DNA of 38,040 nt from Psychrobacter sp. UBA5136 (GCF_002414005.1 NZ_DHYG01000057.1:1-38040); one strand, 5' to 3'; numbered from the stretch's first letter, positions 8,098 through 16,649 are shown. Notes: generated from the letters alone by a model not told the origin. Made by a program: numbers and translations.

Positions 8098-9084
8098 ATG
8101 AGAAACTTTCCACGCGCTAAACCCTCCTTCTTTTTAGTCGCTACTGTCTTTGCGATCAGCAGCATGAGTATGACCGGCTGTAGCAATGGCACTGAAACCA
8201 AGGCAGTTGATCGACTTGAAGAAGCGGAAGCATTAGCACGCGTAAAAGAACTTGAATCTCGCGCAGCAGCGTTAAAAAGCAATATGCCAGCGGCCAACGA
8301 TATAAGTGCTAGCGCAAGCGGTGGTGACGCGGCAGGCGACAAACCTAGCATTAAAATGCCAGACGAATCTACCATCCCAGATGATGAGCGCGGCGCGGCT
8401 ATTCGCCGAGGCTTACAAATTGTCAATCATACCTATGAAGAGCTGCCCAACAACGTTGGTAACCAGCTGAACTGCACCAGCTGCCATTTAGGTAACGGCT
8501 CAGAAGCATTTGCCGCGCCATGGAATGGCTTGCCCGGTATCTTTCCTATTTATCGTTCGCGCGGCGGCCGTATCAATTCTTTGCAAGAGCGTGTCAATGG
8601 CTGTTTTGAGCGCTCAATGAACGGTACGGCGCTTGATTTAGGCTCAGACGATATGAATGCCATTATCTCTTATATGACTTGGCTGTCACAAGATATGCCA
8701 ATCGGCGTGTCTCCTGAAGGTCGCGGTTTTGTTAAAGTAGATAAAAATCTCGAGCCGAACCCTGAAACGGGCAAAAAGCTGTTTGCAGAAAAATGTAGCG
8801 TTTGTCACGGTGACAATGGTGAAGGTCAATATAATGATGATGGCACGTATCTCTATCCAGCGGTTGCTGGCGATAAATCCTTTAATGATGGCGCTGGCAT
8901 GGCGCGTACCTATACTGCCGCCGCCTTTATCAAAGGTAAAATGCCGTTTGGGCAAGGCAATACGCTAAGCGACCAAGAAGCGGTCGACATTGCCAGCTAC
9001 TTTACCCATTTGCCGCGCCCTGTAAAAGCCAATAAAGACAAAGATTGGCCAAACGGCGATGCGCCAAAAGACGTGCGTCGCTGA
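8098..9084 (+). CDS. tsdA: Diheme c-type cytochrome, thiosulfate dehydrogenase/tetrathionate reductase (TsdA) family
   Basis: TsdA couples two thiosulfate molecules to tetrathionate, or runs the reverse reaction, in the periplasm. The N-terminus is a lipoprotein signal with lipobox MTGC, so Cys28 would be lipidated; a charged, helix-prone linker (about 36-62) follows. Two heme sites are present: CTSCH at 126-130 and CSVCH at 233-237. Cys169 in RVNGCFERSMNG matches the unusual Cys axial ligand of heme 1 that marks TsdA. Lys281-Met282 in KGKMPFGQG matches the Lys/Met pair that swaps at heme 2 in characterised TsdA proteins. TAAGGT lies seven bases before the ATG. No tsdB partner is adjacent, so the redox partner is unknown. 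The direction of the reaction cannot be read from sequence. Confidence 0.87.
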   Translation: MRNFPRAKPSFFLVATVFAISSMSMTGCSNGTETKAVDRLEEAEALARVKELESRAAALKSNMPAANDISASASGGDAAGDKPSIKMPDESTIPDDERGAAIRRGLQIVNHTYEELPNNVGNQLNCTSCHLGNGSEAFAAPWNGLPGIFPIYRSRGGRINSLQERVNGCFERSMNGTALDLGSDDMNAIISYMTWLSQDMPIGVSPEGRGFVKVDKNLEPNPETGKKLFAEKCSVCHGDNGEGQYNDDGTYLYPAVAGDKSFNDGAGMARTYTAAAFIKGKMPFGQGNTLSDQEAVDIASYFTHLPRPVKANKDKDWPNGDAPKDVRR

Positions 9085-9113
9085 TTCTAAAATTTTATAA
9101 TATATAAAATGTC

Positions 9114-9147
9114 AAAAGCCCAGTTACGAATATAGCTGGGCTTTTTT
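9114..9147 (+). terminator. Intrinsic terminator after tsdA
   Basis: AAAAGCCCAG (9114-9123) pairs exactly with CTGGGCTTTT (9136-9145); six Ts follow the GC part of the stem. The leftward permease gene ends only about 50 bases to the right, so it may serve both genes. Confidence 0.88.
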
Positions 9148-9194
9148 ATTATGATGTTTAGGACATCTATACTCTTTTATCTTTAGATTAAAAC

Positions 9195-10292
9195 CTAAGG
9201 CAATTTCATATCGCCATCGACCAACCAACCAAGTCGGCGCATTACATAAGCGACAACGCCAGCGATGAGCGCCGGTAGCACAAACATCAATAAGATAATC
9301 GCTGTCCATAACTGAGTACTGCTCATGATGTCTTGTGATGCTTCAATGACACCAAATACCCCAACCAATCCTGCTGTACCCATACCTGCGCCGGTCGCCG
9401 TACAAGCCAGGCCAAAGCCGGCGGTTGCGATAGGACCAACGATGGCGCTGGCAATCACAGCAGGCAATAGTATGAGCGGTTTTTTAAGGACATTAGGAAT
9501 TTGTAGCATGCTGGTGCCAAGCCCTTGAGATATGACGCCACTGACACCGTTATCTTTAAAACTGGCTACTGCAAAGCCAATCATATGCGCCGCGCAGCCA
9601 ACGACCGCTGCCCCGCCCGCTAAGCCGCCAAGACCAATAGCGATACAGATAGCCGCGCTTGAGGTCGGCAGGGTCAATAAAATTCCAACGACCACCGCTA
9701 TCACGATACCCATTAGTAACGGCTGCAACTCGGTGGCCGCTTGAATGCCTTGACCAATGGCGTTAACAGCAGCAACGACCGGAGGATTAAGCAGCGCACA
9801 AACCACCAGTGCCACCATACACACGACTAAAGGAATAAGCAAAATATCAAGTTTGGTCTTACCAGCGACCCAAGTCCCAGCACGATAAGCAAATACCGAG
9901 GTCAAATAAGCGCCAATCGGATTACCGGGCAGCGCAGCAAAGGTAGCTGGCCCTGCTTCTTGCGCGATAAATAAGTTACCTGCCATCAAAGCTTCTGAGT
10001 GCGCACCTAGCATCCCTGCGACCAAGCAGCTTAGCATGACTAACGTTGGTGCTTTAAGATAATAAGCGATACCAACCCCGATACCTGCGCCCATTAACAC
10101 TGACGCCAATTTGCCGACTGCTATCAATGCTGGTAAGTCTAACCAGCCGCCAATTTGCGAGATGATAAGACCGGCGATAAGGGTCACAAACAGCCCTAAC
10201 GCCATCCCTGTAAAAGCATCGATAAAATACTTTTGGAAAGATGCTTTAATCCTACCGACGGGCGCAGTTTCTGAAGGAGTCACAGTCATCAT
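9195..10292 (-). CDS. EIIC-like multi-pass membrane permease (PTS_EIIC_2-type)
   Basis: A very hydrophobic, Gly/Ala-rich 365-residue protein with about nine to ten predicted membrane segments. It resembles the family annotated as PTS transporter subunit IIC (PF13303 type). No EIIA, EIIB or HPr gene is near, and no separate phosphorylation domain is visible, so phosphotransfer is not supported here. It may be a facilitator or exchanger of unknown substrate. The N-terminus (about 20 residues) and the short C-terminus are polar. The gene begins with tandem ATG codons (10292 and 10289) behind only a weak TAAGAG site. Family placement is by overall resemblance, with no diagnostic motif, so it is held at moderate confidence. 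Confidence 0.65.
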   Translation of the reverse strand: MMTVTPSETAPVGRIKASFQKYFIDAFTGMALGLFVTLIAGLIISQIGGWLDLPALIAVGKLASVLMGAGIGVGIAYYLKAPTLVMLSCLVAGMLGAHSEALMAGNLFIAQEAGPATFAALPGNPIGAYLTSVFAYRAGTWVAGKTKLDILLIPLVVCMVALVVCALLNPPVVAAVNAIGQGIQAATELQPLLMGIVIAVVVGILLTLPTSSAAICIAIGLGGLAGGAAVVGCAAHMIGFAVASFKDNGVSGVISQGLGTSMLQIPNVLKKPLILLPAVIASAIVGPIATAGFGLACTATGAGMGTAGLVGVFGVIEASQDIMSSTQLWTAIILLMFVLPALIAGVVAYVMRRLGWLVDGDMKLP

Positions 10293-10350
10293 GATGCTCT
10301 TATGTTAAGTTTGCTCAAAGGGGCTAAAAAAATTATCAAAAAAAAGGGAT

Positions 10351-10378
10351 AAAAAAAGCGTCCTCTGACGCTTTTTTT
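10351..10378 (-). terminator. Intrinsic terminator after the SPOR gene
   Basis: AAAAAAAGCGTC (10351-10362) pairs exactly with GACGCTTTTTTT (10367-10378) around a CTCT loop. It is symmetric; it lies directly behind the SPOR stop on the minus strand. Confidence 0.88.
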
Positions 10379-10394
10379 AATTGATATACTGCGT

Positions 10395-11222
10395 TTAACG
10401 GCGCTGCTCAACGATAATAGAATCAATGCCATTGTTTTGTAGGCGCTGCTGAGCAGTAGCAACCGCTTGACGGTTATTCATCGGCCGTGAAATCACCTGA
10501 TAAATAGGTAGGCCATTACCGGTAGTATTTTTTACCACTCGAGCATCGACACCAGCCATCAGCACTTGGGCACGGCGACGATCTGCTTCATCGGCATCGC
10601 CAAAGCTGTTGATTTGCAAAATATAAGTCGCCGCAGGCTTCGCTGACTGAATGCTAGCACTATTGGCATTTGCCGTATTGGCTCTGTTGGCGGAGGCACC
10701 AGTATTACTGGTAGCTGGCGTGCCATCGTAGGTTGCCTCTTCTTCAACAATCACAATATCATCGTCATCACTGCTATTAGCGGCATTATTCGCATTGTTA
10801 CTACGACTCGGCTCAATCGTGGTGCTCTCAGAGATACCAAAGTTACCCGCATCATTATTACTTGGCGTGGTGTTTTCTGACTGATTGATGACTACATCCG
10901 GCTCAAAATCAGTGATTTGACCGGATTGACTATTGCTGCCATCACCAAAGTCTTCATCAGGGATGGTGGCCATCTCTTGATTGGGCAAGATATCGTAGAA
11001 CTCATAGTCGCCATTATCAGTATCCGTATCGACTCGCTGTTGTACTTGTCTATCAGGATCTGTAGCCTCACCGCCGGCAGGACTAAAGTTAAATAATGGT
11101 GAGAGGTATAAAAACACCCCAATCATGAGCGTTAATACCGCCCCAACAAACATCCATAATAAGCCTGACACACTACTGGTTTTGCGTTTTTCAGTGGCAC
11201 CTTTTGGTTTTTTGGCTAACAT
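10395..11222 (-). CDS. SPOR-domain, FtsN-like single-pass membrane protein
   Basis: A bitopic inner-membrane protein expected to bind denuded peptidoglycan at the division site through its SPOR domain. It has a basic cytoplasmic start (KKPKGATEKRK), one membrane helix at about 21-40, a long Asn/Ser/Asp/Ala-rich periplasmic linker, and a C-terminal SPOR domain over the last 75 residues (TYILQINSFGDADEADRRRA...). The ATG at 11231 lies only one base behind AGGGAG (11233-11238), while the in-frame ATG at 11222 lies ten bases behind it, so the shorter 275-residue form is chosen. It lies 120 bases downstream of argS on the same strand. The same argS-SPOR arrangement is common in related bacteria, and co-transcription is likely. 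Whether it is the true FtsN cannot be told from sequence. Confidence 0.85.
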   Translation of the reverse strand: MLAKKPKGATEKRKTSSVSGLLWMFVGAVLTLMIGVFLYLSPLFNFSPAGGEATDPDRQVQQRVDTDTDNGDYEFYDILPNQEMATIPDEDFGDGSNSQSGQITDFEPDVVINQSENTTPSNNDAGNFGISESTTIEPSRSNNANNAANSSDDDDIVIVEEEATYDGTPATSNTGASANRANTANANSASIQSAKPAATYILQINSFGDADEADRRRAQVLMAGVDARVVKNTTGNGLPIYQVISRPMNNRQAVATAQQRLQNNGIDSIIVEQRR

Positions 11223-11342
11223 GGATCTCATTCTCCCTACTGAATATATCTATCGTTTTCGAGTTGTCGTTATCGAACCATCACTGTCGATTACTATGGT
11301 CGAATTATCGTCAAATGATGGCTACAGCCGACTCTCTTTATA

Positions 11343-13172
11343 CTACATGCTAGACGGCGCAGACAAGCCTAATAAGCTCAGCCCATTGGCCAATACTTGG
11401 CGAACGGCTTTAGACAAGCGTAAACGCGCTTGCATCAAATCCATCTCATCTTGGCTTGGCGTCTCGCCTGAAGTTAGGCTGACAGGCAAGATACGATTGC
11501 TATCATACCAACCATGAAATAACGCTGCCAGCTCTTTGAGATAGTTGGTTAAGATGTGCGGCTCATAACCTGTCGCTGAGCGTAGCAAGGTGGCAGGATA
11601 AGCCGCTAGTAATTTAATCAGCTCTTCTTCGCTTGGCGCGACTAACAACGCTTGCTTTTCGGCACCGATAATATCGTTTACTTGCATGCCGCTGTTCTCT
11701 AGCTTTTCTAGCACGCGGCAAACCCGTGCATGCGCATACTGGATATAGTAAACCAAGTTGTCTTTACTTTGCGATTTGGCAAGCTCTAAGTCAAAATCAA
11801 CGTGTACTTCAGGCTTACGGGCAACATAGTAGAAACGCGCGGCGTCGTTACCGACTTCATGACGCAGCTCGCGTAAGGTGACAAATTTGCCCGAGCGCGA
11901 TGACATTTGCACTTTTTCACTACCGCGCCACAAAGCGACAAACTGTACCAATACCACATCAAGGCGGTCGGCATCGATACCGAGCGCCGTTAATGCCGCT
12001 TTTACCCGTGGCACATAGCCATGGTGGTCAGCGCCCCAAACGTTAATGACTTTATCAAAACCGCGATCAAATTTGTTTTTATGATAAGCGATGTCAGAGG
12101 CAAAATAAGTGCTTTGACCATTGGCACGGCGCACGACGCGGTCTTTTTCATCGCCAAAATCCGTCGATTTAAACCAGATGTTGCCGTCTTTTTCGTACAA
12201 ATAACCTTTTTCATCGAGGATTTGTAAAACAGGCTCAATCTCGCTATCAATAGATCTTTCGCTAAACCAGCACTCATAACGCACACCAAAGTCGTTTAAG
12301 TCGTCTTTGATATCCGCCAAAATGCTGCTCAACGCCGCGTTTAAAAACAGCTCGTAGCCATCACCAAGCAAGGTTTTGCTATTGGCAATTAGTCCGTCGA
12401 TATGGACTTCTTTATCGCCTGAGAGCAGCACTTTTTCGCCCTCAGCATTTATCTCAAATTGCGCGTCTGCTGGCACGTCTTTGGCAATGTCGGCAAAACT
12501 GTGCGCGTAGCTATCGCCATGCTGGGTTTTTAGCGTTTGTGCGATATCGCTGACATAATCGCCTTGATAACCGTTGACAGGGAAGGTAACTGCCTCGCCG
12601 TTGGCCTCAAGATAACGCAAATACGTACTGGTCGCTAAGATATCCATTTGACGACCGGCATCATTGACATAATACTCACGCGTCACATCATAACCAATGG
12701 CTTCAAGTAAGTTTGCCACGCTCATACCAAAAGCGGCGCCGCGGCCATGACCGACGTGCAAACTAGAGGTTGGGTTGGCAGAAACGAATTCAACTTGGAT
12801 TTTTTGCCCTTGAAACTGCTTGCTTAAGCCAAAGCGTTCTTGCAACTTAAAGATGTCGTCTAACACCGCAAATTTGGCTTCGGTATTTAAAAACACATTA
12901 ATAAAGCCAGGGCCTGCGATTTCTACTTGGCGAATATTTTGATTTTCAGGCAAGGCATTGACGATTTTTTCAGCGAGCGCTCGCGGATTGGCTTTCGCAG
13001 CTTTGGCAGCCGTTAGGGCGATATTGCTCGCAAAGTCACCGTGGCTGGTATCTTTTGTACGCGTAATTTGGCTGTTGTTTTGCCAATCAGCCGGTAGTTC
13101 GCCGTTATTTTTTAGCATTTGAATGGCACTGTCAAACAGTGAGGCGAGCGTATCAATTTGGGCTTGTGACAT
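11343..13172 (-). CDS. argS: Arginine-tRNA ligase
   Basis: Class I aminoacyl-tRNA synthetase that charges tRNA-Arg. An N-terminal Add1-type domain is followed by the HIGH-type motif HVGH (139-142, in ANPTSSLHVGHGRGA), the catalytic core, a degenerate KMSKS region (VQMSSRSGKFVTL), HEVGNDAARFYYV, and a DALR anticodon-binding domain with the typical end GLSLLGLSAP. The frame can be extended to a TTG at 13199, but that has no Shine-Dalgarno sequence and adds nine unconserved residues. The ATG at 13172 (MSQAQIDTLASLF) fits the family better and gives 609 residues. The SPOR gene follows on the same strand. Confidence 0.96.
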   Translation of the reverse strand: MSQAQIDTLASLFDSAIQMLKNNGELPADWQNNSQITRTKDTSHGDFASNIALTAAKAAKANPRALAEKIVNALPENQNIRQVEIAGPGFINVFLNTEAKFAVLDDIFKLQERFGLSKQFQGQKIQVEFVSANPTSSLHVGHGRGAAFGMSVANLLEAIGYDVTREYYVNDAGRQMDILATSTYLRYLEANGEAVTFPVNGYQGDYVSDIAQTLKTQHGDSYAHSFADIAKDVPADAQFEINAEGEKVLLSGDKEVHIDGLIANSKTLLGDGYELFLNAALSSILADIKDDLNDFGVRYECWFSERSIDSEIEPVLQILDEKGYLYEKDGNIWFKSTDFGDEKDRVVRRANGQSTYFASDIAYHKNKFDRGFDKVINVWGADHHGYVPRVKAALTALGIDADRLDVVLVQFVALWRGSEKVQMSSRSGKFVTLRELRHEVGNDAARFYYVARKPEVHVDFDLELAKSQSKDNLVYYIQYAHARVCRVLEKLENSGMQVNDIIGAEKQALLVAPSEEELIKLLAAYPATLLRSATGYEPHILTNYLKELAALFHGWYDSNRILPVSLTSGETPSQDEMDLMQARLRLSKAVRQVLANGLSLLGLSAPSSM

Positions 13173-13309
13173 AGGACTATAACTCAGATAAATGAACAAA
13201 AAATTGCTAGGACAGCAGATAAGACAAAAAAAATAAGTAACCTATAAATATAACAACCTTTACGCGGTATTGCACTATTTCAACCAAAAATAGCGCTAAA
13301 ATTGCCGCT

Positions 13310-13336
13310 ATTATACTGAATGCTCGCTACTTGTAA
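13310..13336 (-). promoter_or_regulatory. Candidate promoter for argS
   Basis: On the minus strand a perfect TATAAT (13315-13310) has TTACAA (13336-13331) upstream with a 15-base spacer, which is short. The leader to argS would be about 130 bases. Confidence 0.4.
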
Positions 13337-13417
13337 TATGCTGGCGATTATAGGCGGCAAATAAGCCGGTATTTAGGCGGATTGTAGCGTTACTGTTGTC
13401 TGGCGTTAGGGAAACAT

Positions 13418-13445
13418 TTATAGCGCGCTTATTCCGCGCTATAAT
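13418..13445 (+). promoter_or_regulatory. Perfect inverted repeat overlapping a TATAAT -10 box
   Basis: TTATAGCGCG (13418-13427) and CGCGCTATAA (13435-13444) are exact complements around a 7-base centre. The right arm runs into TATAAT (13440-13445), a consensus -10 hexamer pointing to the DUF2788 gene 110 bases downstream. No good -35 box is present. The arrangement suggests an operator, with the promoter activated or repressed by a dimeric regulator. Confidence 0.5.
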
Positions 13446-13556
13446 AAAAACATTAATCGATTGCTCTATAGGTAAAGCATCATTTAATTTATAAAAAACA
13501 TAAAAACGAATCGTAGAGAATGCGTCACTTTACCCTTTTATTTATAGGACAAAACC

Positions 13557-13775
13557 ATGTTTGCTATTGCTGCTAGTACCGTCACCAGTTGGGGCATGTA
13601 TATTTTATTGCCCATCTTTATTGCTTTTTTATTTTTTATTATTTGGGACTTATCAAAGCGCTCTGATGCGGGTCGCGCGGGTACCTTTTGGATGTTTTTA
13701 GCCCTAGGGGCAGGTTTTATAGGCTTTATCCTGAAAGTTCTTATAGAAATGGCATTCGAAAGATGGTTTATTTAA
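13557..13775 (+). CDS. Small DUF2788-type membrane protein
   Basis: A 72-residue inner-membrane protein with two predicted helices (about 12-33 and 44-65) joined by a short basic turn with WDLSKRSDAGRAG. It resembles the small DUF2788 family of gammaproteobacteria, for which no function is known. AGGA lies about ten bases before the ATG. It is convergent with cmoB, ending 34 bases from it with no visible terminator between. Confidence 0.75.
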   Translation: MFAIAASTVTSWGMYILLPIFIAFLFFIIWDLSKRSDAGRAGTFWMFLALGAGFIGFILKVLIEMAFERWFI

Positions 13776-13809
13776 CCAACCTTTCTTTGCCAGCAACAAA
13801 CCGCCAGCG

Positions 13810-14856
13810 CTATTTTTTTGCAATTAAGGTCGCCCGTTTCGGCGCGGGATAGCCTTCGATGGTTTTGTTGACATCGTCAGGGTCCAAAAAATCAGCTAAC
13901 GAATGATACGTCATCCAATCGGTTTTGCGCTGCTCAGCGGTCGAGGTGACAGCAACATCGACGCAGCGTACGTCACTAAATCCTGCTTTTTCTAGCCAGC
14001 CCGTGAGCGCCGCAACGGACGGCAAAAAATACACATTGTTCATCTGCGCGTAGCGGTCGTGCGGCACAAGGACGGTATTAGCATCGCCATCAATAACCAA
14101 GGTTTCAAGCACCAGCTCGCCGCCTTTGACCAGCTGCCCTTTTAACTGTTGCAAATGCTCAAATGGCGATTGACGATGGTAAAGCACACCCATGCTAAAT
14201 ACCGTATCAAACAACTGACTGTGCTCCGGCAAAGCTTCGAGTGGTACCGGAATATAATGGGTACGATAGCTATCAGCATCACCGACAAAGTGCCGAATCG
14301 CCATAAACTGATGATAGAACAGGCATGATGGGTCAATAATGATAACCGTATCTGCCCCTGCGCCTGCCATCCGCCAACCGTGGTAGCCCGAACCACCGCC
14401 GACATCCAATACCCTGCGACCTTTTAAATTGCCTAAATGCGATGCGATTCTTTGCCATTTCCAATCGCTATGCCACTCAGTATCGATAAAGATTGAACGG
14501 TCTTTATCACTACCAATTTGACCATCTATTTGAGCACCAATTTGAAAAGGCCCTTTACGCCATGGCATTAGCTGCTTTAGTAACGCTAAGGTTTGTTTGC
14601 GCTCAGAGTCGCTGAGGTTGGCGGCAATCGTCAACACATCGCTGTCTAAATCCACCTTATCAACCGCTACTGTTGGCAAACGTGCTACCGATGCCTGGTA
14701 AGCGGGTGCATGCGCATAGTTAGCTTTATCTTTGATTTCACCCAGCCATGTTGGCAAGCGCGTCAGCCATTCATAAGCGTTTGGCTGTGTTTGAGCGAGT
14801 TTTAACAAGGTTAAATACAGCTGGCGTTCAGCATTGATGATGGTGTCGTTAAGCAT
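13810..14856 (-). CDS. cmoB: tRNA U34 carboxymethyltransferase CmoB
   Basis: Transfers the carboxymethyl group from carboxy-S-adenosyl-methionine to 5-hydroxyuridine at the wobble position of tRNA, making cmo5U. The methyltransferase core has motif I DVGGGSGYHGWRMAGAGA, the acidic motif IIIDPSCLFYHQF and the family-typical MGVLYHRQSPFEHL. The C-terminal LADFLDPDD and EGYPAPKRA segments are also typical of CmoB. The length of 348 is slightly longer than the 323 of E. coli because of extra N-terminal residues. It lies 83 bases downstream of cmoA on the same strand, so the enzyme and its cofactor synthase are likely one operon. No obvious Shine-Dalgarno sequence precedes the ATG. Confidence 0.94.
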   Translation of the reverse strand: MLNDTIINAERQLYLTLLKLAQTQPNAYEWLTRLPTWLGEIKDKANYAHAPAYQASVARLPTVAVDKVDLDSDVLTIAANLSDSERKQTLALLKQLMPWRKGPFQIGAQIDGQIGSDKDRSIFIDTEWHSDWKWQRIASHLGNLKGRRVLDVGGGSGYHGWRMAGAGADTVIIIDPSCLFYHQFMAIRHFVGDADSYRTHYIPVPLEALPEHSQLFDTVFSMGVLYHRQSPFEHLQQLKGQLVKGGELVLETLVIDGDANTVLVPHDRYAQMNNVYFLPSVAALTGWLEKAGFSDVRCVDVAVTSTAEQRKTDWMTYHSLADFLDPDDVNKTIEGYPAPKRATLIAKK

Positions 14857-14939
14857 AAAAACAGATTGCCGTGTTGGTAAAAAGATAGAGTAAAATTTTA
14901 TATTAAAAGTCTAGCCGTTATTACTATCGCGTTTAAATA

Positions 14940-15731
14940 TTATTTAAAGGCCACAATAGAGACAAAGTTTAAAAACTGAAACCACGTTAAATGCCGCGCA
15001 AAACCGACAGCGCTCAAGCGCTCATGATGTTCGTCTAAGGTATCGGTAATCAAAACGTTTTCGAGCGCATTGCGTTTGCCGCTGATTTCCATCTCGGTAT
15101 AACCATTAGCGCGTTTAAAGTCGTAATAACGCTCAACCAACCACGCATCATACTGCTCATCAAAAGCATGGGTTTTTTCGGTTAAGACCAAAATACCACC
15201 GTCGCTTAAAGCCGCATAAATTTTTTCTAACACTGCAACCCTATCAGCGGCTGGTAAAAACTGCAGCGTCAGGTTAAGAATAACCATATCGCATGGTTCA
15301 AGCTCGACATCACGTATATCAGCGGTAATCACTTCAATATTATGCGCTGGATAATTATCAGCCAACAGTGTTTTTGCTTGCGTGGTCATTGCCGGTGAGA
15401 TATCAATCGCTTTAATCTGCAAATCTTGCGCCTCAAACTCGCCAGCCAATGCCATACTTGCCGCCCCAAGCGAGCAGCCCAAATCATAGACACGGCTGAC
15501 ACGCTGGCCGCTCCCATCTTGCTGGCGATACTTACAATGACGACGAGCAAATATTGGCAGCATGGCGAGCACCTGACCATAACCGGGCACACTACGGCGT
15601 ATCATATCGGGAAAGCACGCCACCACTTGCTCATCAAAAGAAAAACGCGCCGCTTTATCAAGTGGTGTGGTAAATAAGGTGTCGTGTTTCACGGTGTCAT
15701 TGGTCAAGTTAGCAGGCTTAGTTTGGCTCAT
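14940..15731 (-). CDS. cmoA: Carboxy-S-adenosyl-L-methionine synthase CmoA
   Basis: Makes carboxy-SAM from SAM and prephenate, the donor used by CmoB. Diagnostic stretches are FSFDEQVVACFPDMIRRSVPGY, the motif I YDLGCSLGAASMAL, MVILNLTLQFLPAADR and the C-terminal HLTWFQFLNFVSIVA. The 263-residue length is close to E. coli (247), with a longer N-terminus (about 20 residues before DTLF). The start codon has no clear Shine-Dalgarno sequence, so a slightly different start is possible. Three 20-base direct repeats lie just upstream (15745-15804). Confidence 0.94.
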   Translation of the reverse strand: MSQTKPANLTNDTVKHDTLFTTPLDKAARFSFDEQVVACFPDMIRRSVPGYGQVLAMLPIFARRHCKYRQQDGSGQRVSRVYDLGCSLGAASMALAGEFEAQDLQIKAIDISPAMTTQAKTLLADNYPAHNIEVITADIRDVELEPCDMVILNLTLQFLPAADRVAVLEKIYAALSDGGILVLTEKTHAFDEQYDAWLVERYYDFKRANGYTEMEISGKRNALENVLITDTLDEHHERLSAVGFARHLTWFQFLNFVSIVAFK

Positions 15732-16068
15732 GGGGCGGCTCGTCTTTTGATAGTGGAACTTTGATTTTGATAACGGAACTTTGTTTTTGTTAATGAAGCT
15801 TTAATTTTTAAAAGTAAAATTTTGATTAAATTGCGCATGGCTAAGGGTTTTTAGGACAGCCAAAGATAGCAAAAGCTCATTATAACATTACTGTTTGTTA
15901 CTTATCGCGGCCAGTTGCCCTGCTAAGCTAAATAGGTAGTGCTAAGCGCGATGTTGCCTCTATCAATGCCGAACTGAAAGATGAAACAGCATTGAAAGAT
16001 GAAATAATGCAACCAAATAAAGACCTTAGCTCATCTCTATAACAACAGCTATAATAATAGGAACAATT
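15732..16068. other. Divergent intergenic region cmoA/msrA
   Basis: About 340 bases with no plausible gene. The half next to cmoA contains the 20-bp tandem repeats listed separately. No clear promoter pair was found. Confidence 0.45.
15745..15804. repeat. Three degenerate 20-bp tandem direct repeats
   Basis: Units at 15745-15764, 15765-15784 and 15785-15804 begin TTTTGATAGTGGAACTTTGA, TTTTGATAACGGAACTTTGT and TTTTGTTAATGAAGCTTTAA. The first two match at 17 of 20 positions; the third is more diverged. A fourth, weak unit may extend to 15824. The array starts 14 bases upstream of the cmoA start codon, so it may lie in the cmoA leader or promoter. Confidence 0.6.
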
Positions 16069-16590
16069 ATGCAAACCATTATCTTAGGCGGTGGCTGTTT
16101 TTGGTGCACCGAATCGGTATTTTTATCGGTGAAAGGCGTGCAATCTGTCATATCTGGCTATATGGGCGGCGATGCCGTTTCTGCCAATTACGAAGCGGTC
16201 TGCGGCGGCGATACCGGACACGTTGAAGTTATCAAAGTCGAATTTGATGAATCTATAGTGCCATTAGAAGTCGTTCTTGATGTGTTTTTTGCCACGCATG
16301 ATCCCACCACCATGGATCGCCAAGGCAATGATGTCGGCAGCCAATATCGCAGCGTGGTTTTTTATACCGATGAAGCGCAAAAACCAACCGTAGACCGCAC
16401 CATTAACAAATTACGCGACATGGGCCTTAATGTGGTGACAGAAGTCCATCCAGCCATGGAATTTTACAAAGCTGAAGAGGCGCATCAAGATTTCTACAAT
16501 AGAAATCCGGGTCAAGCCTATTGTAACTTTGCCATTCCGCCCAAGCTTGCCAAATTGCGCAAAGAATTCAGCCAATATATGGCGAACTAA
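16069..16590 (+). CDS. msrA: Peptide methionine sulfoxide reductase MsrA
   Basis: Reduces methionine-S-sulfoxide in proteins and free methionine. The family signature GGGCFWCTE places the catalytic Cys at residue 10. SGYMGG, the conserved GDTGHVEVIKVEFDE and the downstream HDPTTMDRQGNDVGSQYRS are all intact. QAYCNFAIPPK near the C-terminus carries a possible recycling Cys. The 173-residue protein has no signal peptide, so it is cytoplasmic, and no fused or adjacent MsrB is present. AGGAACA lies about six bases before the ATG. Its own terminator follows at 16619-16649. Confidence 0.96.
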   Translation: MQTIILGGGCFWCTESVFLSVKGVQSVISGYMGGDAVSANYEAVCGGDTGHVEVIKVEFDESIVPLEVVLDVFFATHDPTTMDRQGNDVGSQYRSVVFYTDEAQKPTVDRTINKLRDMGLNVVTEVHPAMEFYKAEEAHQDFYNRNPGQAYCNFAIPPKLAKLRKEFSQYMAN

Positions 16591-16618
16591 ATCGGTAACG
16601 TGAGTTTTATACGCTATC

Positions 16619-16649
16619 AAAGCCAAGGGTTAAGACGCTTGGCTTTTTT
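16619..16649 (+). terminator. Intrinsic terminator after msrA
   Basis: AAGCCAAG (16620-16627) pairs with CTTGGCTT (16638-16645), followed by Ts to 16649. Confidence 0.82.

Larger units (their letters stand above)
13173..13556. other. Divergent intergenic region argS/DUF2788
   Basis: About 385 bases without a gene. It contains a leftward promoter candidate (13310-13336) and a perfect inverted repeat over a consensus -10 box (13418-13445), both listed separately. Confidence 0.5.

Noticed and set aside
9325..10308. Several plus-strand frames opposite the EIIC-like permease
   Set aside because: They are Pro/Ala/Thr-rich shadows caused by the composition of the membrane-protein gene on the other strand.
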